64,000 nt of DNA from positions 1,860,001 through 1,924,000 of the forward strand of contig JAGFBZ010001926.1 in NCBI GenBank assembly GCA_018398805.1. Reading direction: 5' to 3'. Positions 14,201 to 28,279 of the stretch are shown one piece after another (within the stretch, counting starts at the first letter, position 1; every line of letters starts with the position of its first letter). The translations under genes and the position numbers were made by a program. This DNA is from Hirundichthys speculiger. Its lineage: Eukaryota; Chordata; Actinopteri; Beloniformes; Exocoetidae. The notes under the pieces are model-generated. The model saw only the letters and a list, made by a program, of their open reading frames with translations. It did not search any database and had not been told where the DNA came from.

Positions 14201-15038
14201 CTGATACAGTGAGCATGGACGCACAACCTCTGACATTCATACGCACATATTCATAGAAACCTCCTCTCTTCTCTTTGTCAAGACACTAAATACAAGTCAC
14301 GCCTGCCTTCATATGTTTCATGCACTTCTACGTTCCCAAACACCAACTTGGCCGGTTTATAGACCTGGACATGTCCACGCGTCGGTTTTTTAAAACAGTT
14401 ATTTCTCACGTGAGCCTGCTGCTGGTGGGACTGTCAGAAACAGATGTCTTATCTCTTGTTGTTCTTTATTCCAGACTAAACCAGACTTGAATATATTTTG
14501 GATCACTTTAGTGCTTATCATATCAATGTGCTGATAAGGCTCTAATGTGATACTCGTTTCACAGGCAGGTTCATGTGATCTCTGCAACTCACACCTGATT
14601 TTCAAGGTCCTCCACATTAGCGCTGGCATTCCTTTGGCTCATTAAACCTAATAGTGATTCATGTTTTACTGACCTTGACATTGCACCTGTGGCATCACAA
14701 CATTTTCTGCATCCTCAGTTCACTCTTAATCATGGTGGATCTGAACACGAAATGGTGTGATTCTTTTTTTTAAAGGGGGGAGGGCATTATTGTAGGTTTT
14801 GTGGGTAATCTTTACATGGCTATAAGCAGCACGCAGGTGTGGCTGCTGCCCTTGGGCATAACTCAGTGCTTATATCAAGAAAGTGCTCTCAAACCATGTG
14901 CCAGGAAGCTAAAAGGTATAAGCAAGCATTTGTTTGAAACTGGCGTGTGCCCAGCTGCCTTCCTCAATCTTCCCTCAGGTTTCCCCGGGTGACTCTTTGT
15001 GTGTGAGAGTGCGGCCTGAGTGTGCGCTGGTGCCTTTA

Positions 15039-15070
<32 letters not shown>

Positions 15071-17497
15071 TTTAGGAGGTGCCATTTCCCACAACCCTGA
15101 TCTAATTCCGTGGTAACTCAATCTCCGTGTGAGTGCTTCCCGGCGAGCGTTCTCCTACCCGTCGCCGGTCTCTCCCTGGCTGGCTGGGAGGCTGAGGGTG
15201 TCTGACTGAGGCCGCCTCAGTCCCAGCGGGCCCCCTCCCCCCGCTCGCTCCTGCCGCCTCCGCTCTACTCACCCTCCCATCAGGATTGATTTACTATGTC
15301 AACCGTTGTGGCTGTCGGCAGCAGCGACGCTCACAGCCGTGCCTGCATCCTGTGTGCGCACCATCCTGACATCTTATACCTGCCACTCAACAACTGCTCC
15401 AGTGAAGTTTGCACCGGCGGGGAGGGAGGTCATTAGGAAGGCATGTGTGCATGTGAGATAATTTCTTCATGTTTTATTCAACTCGGGGGAGGCTTAGGAA
15501 AAAAAAGTCTGAACCTTCCCGCATATACATATATGAGGTATGACATTATGTAAGGCAGACAAAATGCCACCCATGTTGCTCCTGAATGGGTTGTTCGAAA
15601 TGGGGGAAACGTCTCCCAGATCGCCTCCTTACAACAATGTTATCCTATGGGCCACAGCTTCCTGTCAGCCCGTTCTGGTTCCATTCAGCACCCAAGTGCT
15701 ATATTGGGCAGAGGCTCAGACCCATTCCCACTGTTTGACCGTAATACACCCGCCTTCTCATTCTTTACCTTCCTGCCTTTGTTGGCATCTAATCTACTTG
15801 TGCTTTTTGGATAGGTAAAGCCAAGGAGGATATGTTGACTTCCTTGTTTCTTTGTTTAGCAGAAGTTTTGTTTCTTTTTTTGTTTCTTTTTCTTCCTTTT
15901 TTTTTTTGTTCTGAGGATGGCTAGTTCATAATACTGACACCAGCACATCTCAGTGCCAGCTGGCAGTTACAGGATCTGACGTCAATTAAACGCTCTAAGT
16001 AATGCAGAAAAAAGAAAACGATTTTCGGAAAAATGAGGGAAGAAATGCATAATACATATTCCCCCCTTTTCCCTAAAGAAAAACACAGACAGCTGACTGT
16101 TCATAAGGTGTATCAGTATGCGCCCCGTTACCAGTTAAACTTATGCAAGTTCACAATGGCAAGAAGGCAGATCACAAGACTGGTTCCCAAATAAGCGCAA
16201 AAGGAGACAGCACGTGATGTCCTCACAGAGAAAGGAGGACTGTGGAGCAAGCCACTTTTGAGGCCACACATTGTGTTTCCACAGGAAAAACATTGTTTGC
16301 ATATCAATGGTTTGTGTGTGTAGGAGTGTGCATGTGTGTGTCAAGGTGGAAGGGGATTTTGGGCTCTAATTGAAATATATATCCTGTTTAACATCACATA
16401 AAGGGAACATCACAGACACTGGCTATATGAGTTATTGGCTAAGTCAAGCTGTGGAAACTGATAATGACCTTTTCTTTGTGCGTTTGTGTATGTGTCATGG
16501 CTGTAAAAGTCATGACTACTGGGGGATAAATTTCTGTCTTTTAGAGCAGGTCTGTTTCTGACGGTCAGCCACCATGTCATGAGGACTATTTCACTGATTC
16601 CTTTTTTTTTTTGGTTTTTTTTTTTGAGCGATGTAACTTGAAATAAAATACCAAATTAGTCGTGAGTATAGCCACTAATATTTCTAGTCGGAATAAAGAA
16701 AAAAAGGTAAGATTTATTGTGAGTCACCAGTTTATAAAAACACGCTGTCTTTTGAGAACCGACTCCTTTCCCAGTGGATGCTCTGTGCCAGCTGTCTGCT
16801 CTGCAGTAAAGTACTGCTTTCCCAAGCTCTGACCTGTGGGAAAATCTGTTGTGGCCAGTAATTGATTCCGCCCTGCCAGCCCCATTACTCTCCACTGCAG
16901 TCAAACTGCCAGTGATCTGCAGAAAGCACGGCCCCTTTTCTCTTACTCTTTCTCTCCGACCTCAACAAACATGCATCAGAATCCCAGCAAGTCCTTCTGT
17001 TTGATCACCATTCCTGTCTGTCTGTGTACATTTTCCTCTCTTTGTACATATCCTATACTTCGTATATTTCTGTCAATCATTCGATTGTATGAAGTTTGGT
17101 TGTCTCACACCTTCTCCAGCACCATACATGTAAATGTTTTTATGTGATAAATTATATTCAAGTTATTGTTTTGGCATTCTTGCACACTTTTAAAGTTATT
17201 ATTGAAAGATGAAGAGCACCACCAAGGAGATCTATCTCACAACTGCCTTGAGAGGGATTAATGTGCTGGCTTGAGAGCAGCACAGTAAATCTTCCTGGAT
17301 ATGACTCCCCCTCCCTTCAAAGTTAGTCATGAAATATTAAATGAAGTCATCTGCTGAGACGGTTGAGTTGCTTGCTGCAGCCTAACATTTACCACATGTC
17401 TAAATAAAGGTAATGTCTCCCCTTTCTAATTAATCCTCAATTAGGGGTTCTGCTCTGTGCCTGTGCATCTGTGCTCCCCAGTCTCGTACCAGCAGGT
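11281..17497. other. Intergenic region upstream of hey1, no gene seen
   Basis: About 6 kb of mixed AT- and GC-richer DNA with a (TG)n run at 15043-15062 and a locally GC-rich patch at 15120-15260. The open frames are short and low in conservation signatures. Regulatory elements for hey1 could be here, but none can be named from sequence alone. Confidence 0.5.
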
Positions 17498-17528
17498 GGG
17501 GGGGTGAGGGGGTGAGGGGGTGAGGGGG
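17498..17528 (+). repeat. G-rich minisatellite, four G-runs spaced by TGA
   Basis: G-runs of 7, 5, 5 and 5 bases (17498-17504, 17508-17512, 17516-17520, 17524-17528) are each separated by TGA. This satisfies the usual intramolecular G-quadruplex pattern with three-base loops. Confidence 0.9.
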
Positions 17529-20500
17529 CTCGCGTGTGCGTATATGTGTGCTGGACTGTGCGTGGGCGGGGTAATGTGAGGATTATCAGGCCGTGTGGGG
17601 AGGATAAAAGCATGTTTTCTGACTGAACGTATATTCACATGATGGCCATCTAACTTCTTGGCGTAGTGATTGAATGGCAACACTTTGATCCCAACCCATT
17701 TGCAGCTCCAGTAGGAAGGGACACGTAGAAAATAATCGCTCCTTGTGAATGGCCTCAAGCCGAGTGATTTATCAGGGATTCTCATGACACTGGCAGGCTT
17801 TATACAACTACCAGCTGAGGGGTGCACTTTCCCATATTGTGAGGGGTCAGCGGGCCACCCTCTGAGCTCTCTGCTGGTTGTTTTTCACACAAGAATTCCA
17901 TCCCACTGTCGGGTGATCTAAGGCAACATAAAAGAGGAGTGGAGAACTGTACAATATGCACCACTTTAGTTCCTGGTGGAACCCCCCCACACCCAAGCCC
18001 CCCCCACCCACTGCACTTTGGACCCGGTGACTGCGCCCCATGAACAGCTCTCCCCCTGATCCTCTCCCTGCATTGACAGAACAAGCGGCCTCTCTGTGAG
18101 AGGCGGCAACCGCCACCCCCTTCCCCCCCCTTCACTCTCTCCCTCCAGCCCCGCTGTCGGTGTGCTGCAAACCAGAAGCCTGAGGCGCAGGGAGCGTGTG
18201 GGATGAAGGAATGAGAGGGAAGATCAAAGCAGGAAGCATGAAAAAGCTCAAAGCACACAAGTAAGAGGCACCTCCCTGACCCATGCACACACACACACAC
18301 ACGCACGCACGCACACTCACACGCTCTTCATCCTTTCTATGTACAATGGTCGGCGCCCACCCTCTGATTTCCCCAGCAGCCCTCCAAAAAGGCAAAGACG
18401 TGAGAGGGTACATCACTCAGGTCATGTGAGCCTTTTGGTGAATGGTTTGGACCTGCCGGGAACCTGACCTGGAGTGATGCCCCCTGCTGGTGCCAGAGGT
18501 ATAGTGCACCTGCGCCATGTCACGCCTCAAACCTGCAAACATCTTATTCTTAAATTTACATCTTCAACTTTAAAAAAAAAATACTTGCAACAAGTTTTTT
18601 TTTTATCGAATTAATTTGTTTACTTCTGTTATTATTTCCATTTGTCAGAACATGAAATGATGAGAGAGATGTTAGGAAAAACATTCATCTTTTGATGTGG
18701 AAGAAACTAAATAATTTAAACAAAAGTTCAGATCTTACTTGTATGTTTTTGTCAGATTAACTTATTTCAATCTGAATGAGGCTATATTCTTATTATTTAT
18801 TCTGACACAGTCCTGAAGAGGCTCAGAAAGAGTCAATATAATTAAATATAGTCAAACAATCAAGTATCCGAGGAAGTGGAAATCACTTTAATTGTTTGAA
18901 TATAATTTTAATGTTGTTGTTTTGGGTCCTTTTCATACAGTTGTTTTACATATTGAAAAACCCGCTCAGATCCACACGTCGTCAGACGAAGTTGAACACC
19001 CACATGATCAGCTGTGACCCCCAACTTTACCTGCTGGCAAATAAAGTTGTAATTGACAACAAGCCCAGTCAGTCTTGCAAGCTCCTCCTTGGCCCTGAGT
19101 ATCCTCTCTCCATTATTCATGAGTGCTCAGGTTGGACCCTGGGAACAGGCTGAACGAGACCCTGTGTCAATACGTAACACTGGCCACCACAATGGGCTCT
19201 GCCTCCAACTACACTGTTGACAGACACCAACACAAAGGAGCTGAAAGGGGTCCCCCTCCGTTCTCACACAAACTAAAGAATGAGTCAGTGTGCTGCCGCT
19301 CAGAGCTGTGTTTGTACAGTATACGCAGCTTTTGTTCATGGCCACTGTTCCCCCATCAATGGGGGCTGAAGTGTTGATGAAAACCAGAAGGAAGGGACTT
19401 CTCTGCGGATGCCAGCGAGAGTTCATGTTCATTAGATGAGCTCTGCGCCTGCTGAATGGCACCTGTATGTACACAGGGATACTCCGGCAGACAGAACAAC
19501 AAGAAATCGGCTCAGTGGAATGGAACAACATTCCTGGACGTATCACAGCTCGGCCTCTCTGACCGTCTCATCACCACTGGCTGTCAAGGATTGAACAATT
19601 CTGAATAGCTAATTCATTTGGACCATGAAATAAAATATTACAAGCCGTGTGACAGTCTCATTAATATCTTTCTGGCTCCCATACGCAGAGTCCAGTTTCT
19701 CTGTTTCCATAACACGGGAAGCACAGATGTGCGCTGATAAAAGCATGTATCCACACGAGGAAAATGATCCTGGCGTATCTTATAACCATACTCACAGAAC
19801 AAAATCATTATCACTTCTTTGCTTGCCACTGTAGCCCCAAAACCAATGAAAATGTTCTCGTCTGAGATTTAAGTATGAAACCAGACTATCAGGGTTTATG
19901 GGGACAGCTTTATTCAACAGTTCACCGTCAGAAACTGCATCAGCTCAAACTTAGAAGAATTTATGATAATGACAGAATTAATAAATAAGTTGGTTTTTTT
20001 TTGTGTGCTCCAGCAAAATAGATATCACAAACTGCATTTTAGCTCATCACTGATACAGTTATTGTCATTTGAATGTCATACATCACTTCTTTGTACTTTC
20101 TGTCTTTTTTTCCTTTTTTTATATATACTTAAAACATTTCACAACCACATATTAAGTGAAATTTGATTTCAGATGTATCTGTCTGTTTTTTATTAAAAAA
20201 AAAAAAAAAGACCCTTACTTCATTGAATTTCCCTTTATGGGGTAAATAAAGTATTTTTCATTTCATTTCATTTCATTTTTTTAGACTTTTAAAGAACCTG
20301 GAAAACTGAATAAATAGTGGCATGGAGAGCGAAGCAACTCAGTCCTACGAAGGAGAAATGTTGCAGAGCTCTCACCTGATCTGAATCTGATAGAAGAATC
20401 TGCAGTTTGTTTGTTTGTTTGTTTTTTTAATGAATTCTGTTCCACTTTGATCTTCTTGAATCATTCACAAACAACACTCCTGAATTCATATCTCTTGGTT

Positions 20501-20942
20501 TTCATTTTTTTTTAGCAAAAGTGAGATGAGCCTTTCTATTTCATTTTGTTTTTCCCATTATCACTATATCATTCTACTCTTTTTCCATGACACGGTCCTC
20601 CACGGAATTAAATCCATCCATTGGTTATACCTTTCTCACCCTCTTCAGGGTCGGGGGAGGATCTGCTGGAGGCAATGTTATGCTGCCCTGCTTTGCCGAT
20701 TCTTAGACTTGAATGTCAAGTTCTGCAATTTAATATTTCTTTGGTGTGTTTTTGTATGAAATGTCTCGTGTGTATGGCCTGCAGGGAGTGTAGGATGCAT
20801 GTACGAGGTGCGTGAAATGTGAGTGTTTTAGGGCGAAGTCTGGGGCTGTCTGACTATATGTTGTGTATGAAGAAATATTAAATGGGTAGTCTATAGAAAG
20901 CTTAATGTTCTCTGTATGTGGTCCATACCAAACAAAGATTTA
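17529..20942. other. Intergenic, no gene seen
   Basis: Includes an (AC)n/(GCAC)n stretch at 18286-18320, an A-rich tract at 20195-20210, and an LTR-less retroposon-like tail at 20221-20280 (GGGGTAAATAAAGTA followed by (ATTTC)n). A short L2-type fragment (CCATCCATTGG...GGGTCGGGGGAGG) lies at about 20605-20665. No conserved protein-coding block was recognised. Confidence 0.5.
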
Positions 20943-22476
<1,534 letters not shown>

Positions 22477-22491
22477 TAAATGAAACCATCA

Positions 22492-22690
22492 CGGGCCGCT
22501 GCATAGCTGAGTGGTTTAAGCGGGGGAGCCCGTGAACCGAGGCTGCAGTCGCAGGTTTGACTTCCAGGCCTGTGACCCTTTGCTGCATATCTTCTCCGCT
22601 CTTACTGCCTGATTTCCTGTCCTTCTTCACTGTAAATAAAGGTCCAATAGTGCCAAAAAAAAAGGAAAAAAAAAAAGAAATCATGAGGGA
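22492..22690 (+). mobile_element. tRNA-derived SINE
   Basis: GGCCGCTGCATAGCTGAGTG introduces a tRNA-like head with an A-box (TAGCTGAGTGG, 22504-22514) and a B-box (GGTTTGACTTCC, 22554-22565), the RNA polymerase III internal promoter. A pyrimidine-rich body with TTCCTGTCCTTCTTCACTGT follows, then AAATAAAGGTCC and an A-rich tail (22658-22680). It lies only about 15 bp beyond the Tc1-type element. I do not assign it to a named SINE family. Confidence 0.8.
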
Positions 22691-23755
22691 AAAGATGGTG
22701 TTAGCCCTGGTCAGGTCATCAGACCACTGCAGGGCCACACAGAGGCGTGTGCACACTTACTCACATTCCTGTGGTCAATTTAACACCACAGTCTAAATAA
22801 TTCAATAACACTTTACTTATCTCCAAAGGGAAATTTCATGTTAAAGTAACTGTCATTATATATGTTTCTTCCAAGAGTTGCAGATGGTTATATATGGTCT
22901 GCCTGGCAGTGGATCTGAAGAAGTCTTTTTTCTTTGTTGGACGCCACCTTTGCATTTTCAACTTGAATTAAAATAATGGAAAATCACTGCAACATAGTGT
23001 GCAAGCTTCTTTGGCCTCCACTTAAGTTTGACAGTTGTGTTTACCACAATTGTCTTACTGAAATATTAAATGGAGATTAAATTACTTTTGATGTCATATC
23101 GTAAGGCCTCATATTTCCATATCAACCTATCAGAGCACTTCGACCCTAAGTCTGCTGGTTTTACTAACAGTTCCCAGAGTGTCCACATCCAGAACAGAGG
23201 CAGAGCTTTTAGTTTTCAAGCTCCTTTCTTGTGAAGCTGCTGGTCTGGATATGAAATGCTGACCTGTCATGTCTTTTAAGTCTAAACTTAAGAACTTTCC
23301 TTTTAAAAGAGCCTATGGTTAATTTTTTTTTTGTTTAAAAAACACATAAACAAAAAAAAAAAAAACTATTTTCATTCACAATATTTTTATCATACTTGTT
23401 TGTTTGCATTATACTTTTATGCATGCATGCATTTTATTGAGTGGCACTTGTGTTTGAAAGGTGACATATAAATAAAATAACATTGAATTGAAATTTCAAT
23501 GTACTTGATTGTTTACAGAATGCTCTCACCTCTGCATTTATCCTTTTGTTCATGTTTAGCCCAATTTTGCAAAATAACAGTAAAGTTTGTCTACAGGTCT
23601 AAATGGGATTTTCTCACAATCTATTGGTAGAAGTCCTGAGATGGAAATGTACCTGTTAGTTGTTGTTTTGATGTAAAGGAGGTCAGGGTGAGATTATGGT
23701 GCGCTCTGGCCCATGGATATTAAATTGTGGGAGTACTGTATATGTATATATTTTC

Positions 23756-24024
23756 ATCCATCCATTATCTATACCTGCTTAATCCTATGCAGGGTCACAG
23801 GGATCTGCTGGAGCCTATCCCAGCTCCCTGGACAGGCAGCCAGTCCATCGCATCACATATAGACGAACATGCATGCACACTCACAATCACTCCTATGGGC
23901 AATTTAGAACCACCAATTAACCTAACATGCATGTCTTTGGACTGTGGGAAGAAGCTGGAGTAGCCAGAGGAAACCCACGCAAGCACAGGGAGGACATGCA
24001 AACTCCACACAGAAAGTTCCATTT
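23756..24024 (+). repeat. L2-type LINE 3' end fragment
   Basis: Carries the hallmark fish repeat blocks TCCATCCATTATCTATACC, GGGTCACAGGGATCTGCTGG, CTTTGGACTGTGGGAAGAAG and CATGCAAACTCCACACAGAA in that order. The same blocks recur at 24136-24212, 48299-48590, 49100-49245 and 60764-61085. Confidence 0.85.
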
Positions 24025-24135
24025 TTTTTAAAAAATACATTATTTCAAGTTATTTCTGCTGAATATGGATCTGAATCTTACTGAATGAAGGGATGTGCTT
24101 AGTTTTTCACACACTGCTTCTGCACTTTGGCATTG

Positions 24136-24212
24136 TTTATCCATCTGTCCATTTTTGGACTGTGGGAGGAAACCAGTGTTCCCGGAGAAAACCCACACAA
24201 GCACAGGGAGAA
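24136..24212 (+). repeat. Short L2-type fragment
   Basis: Contains TTTTTGGACTGTGGGAGGAA followed by AACCCACACAAGCACAGGGA, the distal part of the repeat seen just upstream. The preceding half is missing. Confidence 0.75.
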
Positions 24213-25250
24213 CATAATTAAATAAATGCATAATCTAATATAAAATCGACTGTTAAAATAAATCTTCTGTCAGTGTCTCAACTAGTGCCTTTAAACACCA
24301 GTGTGTTGAGATCACGATATACACCAGTCAAAGGTCCTCAGATTGACCTTTGTAATTTCAATACACAGTATTTATGTTTATCACGAGCCCTTATTTAAGG
24401 AGTTGTTCTCCATCGGTGTGTACAACCAGAAACTGCTGTCCAAAAATGAATTAAATCCCAACTCTTACTGTGGTGTAACACTGAATCCACTGGGGGGCAG
24501 TGGATTCAGTGTTACAGTATGACAGTTTACCCTAACTTATTAACGTTTGTGTATAAATCAATATCATTTTTAGCCTATTTAGAAAATGTATGTAAGGAAT
24601 AAACAAGGCCGCTGATGTGCTGCGTTTGACTCAATCCGTCTCAACACACACTACATGCAAGTTTTTAGATTGCATCTGGCACTAAAAAGAAACTGACTGA
24701 ATTTATTTTTCACGTGGCGCCATCTACTGGTCAAGACCAATAACAACCAAATAACTGTCCAGAGAAATAGAAATACCTTTTCAACTATAATGAAATGGAC
24801 ATGTAAGAGCTTCAGAGGGTAAATTTTACACTTGGAAAAGCTTCTTCATCTTCTAAATGTTTTTTTTTTAAATGATCGAATAAGAATCATATTCTTGTAA
24901 ACCTGTAATCCAATTAATTTGCCTGCTTTATAAAGACGAGAATGATCTTTATTCACACAATAAAGACCCACAGACCAAGCTCTTGAAGATGCATGTTATA
25001 ACATGTTACGTTATAACATGCTTCATGTTATAACACAGTTTGTTAAAAGAAAAAATATGTATATATACATTTTGCTTGTTTCATTCTTCTAGAACGATAT
25101 ACAACCACACACAAATCTGCTAATCTCATTACACAATCTTTGACCTTGTTTAATAATTCTGAAGTCAGTAAACCCAAGACAAACATAATTTACTCCATTC
25201 AAACTCACAATCTTCAATCAGATTTAAAGACACGCCCCCTAATCGCCCCA

Positions 25251-25398
25251 TTTCCATGGCAACGTCAGCACCCACTGATGATTGGTAGCCCCGAATCATG
25301 CAGGCGCTCGCTCAGGCTTCAAAAAGCATATTCCCCCGAGAGCTCCGCCGTCGAGACAGCTCGTGGTTGTGTGTCAGACTGAACTTCTTCCGTACACC
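25251..25398 (+). promoter_or_regulatory. fabp11 proximal promoter with RFX X-box and inverted CCAAT box
   Basis: TTTCCATGGCAAC at 25251-25263 reads GTTGCCATGGAAA on the other strand, a near-consensus RFX X-box. GATTGG at 25279-25284 is an inverted CCAAT box about 20 bp downstream. An X-box next to a CCAAT box is a recurrent promoter arrangement. The region is GC-richer than its surroundings and ends at the ATG, so it probably also includes the 5' UTR. Confidence 0.5.
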
Positions 25399-26443
<1,045 letters not shown>

Positions 26444-26511
26444 CACCTTCATACCTTGAAGTCCATTCATAAATACCAATGTACTCAGCTGTTACAAAAC
26501 ATGCTAATAAA

Positions 26512-28279
26512 GTTTGAACTGTGACATTTCAGTCTTTTCATTTGTGATTCATAAATGTAACTCTTCTATCTAGAGTGAGCATTTCATATTATTCAAATTT
26601 CATGGTCTGCATGTTAATATGGCTTTGTCCTTGTAGGACCTTTGGTCTTTATGGGAGGACGTGGTTAAAATACTACAAAATGTACTTGCTTTTGGATATT
26701 GCTCCAAACAAATTTAAAGCAAAGCATAAGCTCTGGCAAATGCTACGTTTTAAAGCTAATCAGATCCTCTTACTAAGCCAATGAGCACTGACCTCATTTT
26801 AAACTACTATCACAGACTTGAGAAATACCTTTTGTTCAGTGCTCATAGACTAGTCCTGTGGCCAGCTGCCAAGTTAGAATTTACTCATGAAAATGATGAC
26901 TGGCCAAAATGATTCAACTTTCAAAATCAAGTGGAGTTGAGCAGGGTGGACAATCGGCTTTTGTTAAAACGAGGAAAAGCAACATGCAGCCCTTATGACA
27001 AGGATGTGGGTGAACAGGGACGTGTGGGGCCAAATCCCTACTTGGGGTTAATGCTGTGACCCCAGTTTGTACCAGACCTCTTGTCTTGGATGAACAGACA
27101 TCCAATTCAAGCAAGTGCACATAATTTGTTTAACTAGGGTTCTTTGGAAACAGTAGGTTGAAGCATAAATCCTCAGGCTGTGGGGAACATTTCTGACCCC
27201 AGGTGGTCAGGCAACAATGAGTGTCACAATATATAAAACCACACCAGTAAATGTATTGCATACTGGAAACCTGACATGCATATTTTACAATATTAATCAT
27301 TTCAAGTCTGTTTCAATTATGTCTTTAGTTACTTTACACAACTGAGGGTTAGTGGACAAACTTCAGGTCTTCTCAACTAATTAATCATTTCTGGAAACCC
27401 TGTTGAGAAGGATTAAGCTTATTTAGGGTATTTTGTGGGTGCAAGCTTTAAGAAGCAAACTTCATTTGAAGTGGCTTGGCCCCCTTAAACACAATCACAC
27501 CATCCATCACCTGATAAATTTGTGTATTGTTCTTAATCGACTTAACCATTTCTTTGTTAATCATAAAAGAAGCCAGTAGCTACACACAATCAACTACTGT
27601 CTCAATTATTTGATACTTCTTAATGAATGTTAATCTGTTTCTTAGAAGGGATTAGTCATTGTAGCTAATGTACATTTTACACACGTAGAATAATGGCAAA
27701 ATGTTCATATGTTAACAGAAACCTAAAGAAAGGTCTCTAACAATTTGATTCCAAATACCATCCAGCACTGTGAAGCTCCAACGAGCAAATCTTATAGAAA
27801 TAAACAGTATTGTTTGATTGGTCTAAGAATATTCACAACTTCAGCTGATCAAAGATTCGCGAAAGAATTATTAATTTCGGACTGAGGTGGAATTATGAAA
27901 TGAATTGCTGCATTAGCTCCTAAATTGAATTGTGAACTTGAAGACCTCAGATTTTATATTCATCTGTAACTTCAATCTCATGGAAATGCTGACCTCTTGT
28001 GGCTGATTCTTGTAAAAGCAGTTCATTATTGGACGGTACCACTATATCCTGATGTAGGGAATGTTTTATTTATCTTTTTTTGGGGGGGGGTGTACGTTGT
28101 GTCGTCAAACAAAAATCTATTTTGTGACAATATGCATGTCTCATATTCGTGGTTATTTACACCGTATAATTTAACAAAAATGGTTTTAGCTATCATTTCT
28201 TTATGCTTTCCTGATATTTTGTCTTCGACCAGATGAATTGATCCTGAATTACGTTGTGCGTGACGCAGCGCTTTCAAAC
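26512..28279. other. Spacer between fabp11 and fam8a1
   Basis: AT-rich DNA without recognisable coding blocks or well-defined repeats. The last 45 bp before the fam8a1 ATG (GTTGTGCGTGACGCAGCGC) are CpG-containing and probably belong to its promoter or 5' UTR. Confidence 0.5.

Larger units (their letters stand above)
22691..25250. other. Intergenic spacer rich in old repeat tails
   Basis: Besides the L2-type fragments listed separately, 23270-23490 resembles a LINE/SINE 3' tail (AAGAACTTTCCTTTTAAAAG, then CATATAAATAAAATAACATT). A short inverted motif (TTATAACATG) is repeated at 24995-25040. No gene was recognised. Confidence 0.5.

Noticed and set aside
17800..18306. 168-codon antisense open frame
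   Set aside because: Gly/Cys/Arg-rich translation of GC-skewed DNA with AC repeats at its start; overlapping frames in the same region are equally open. No conserved motif.
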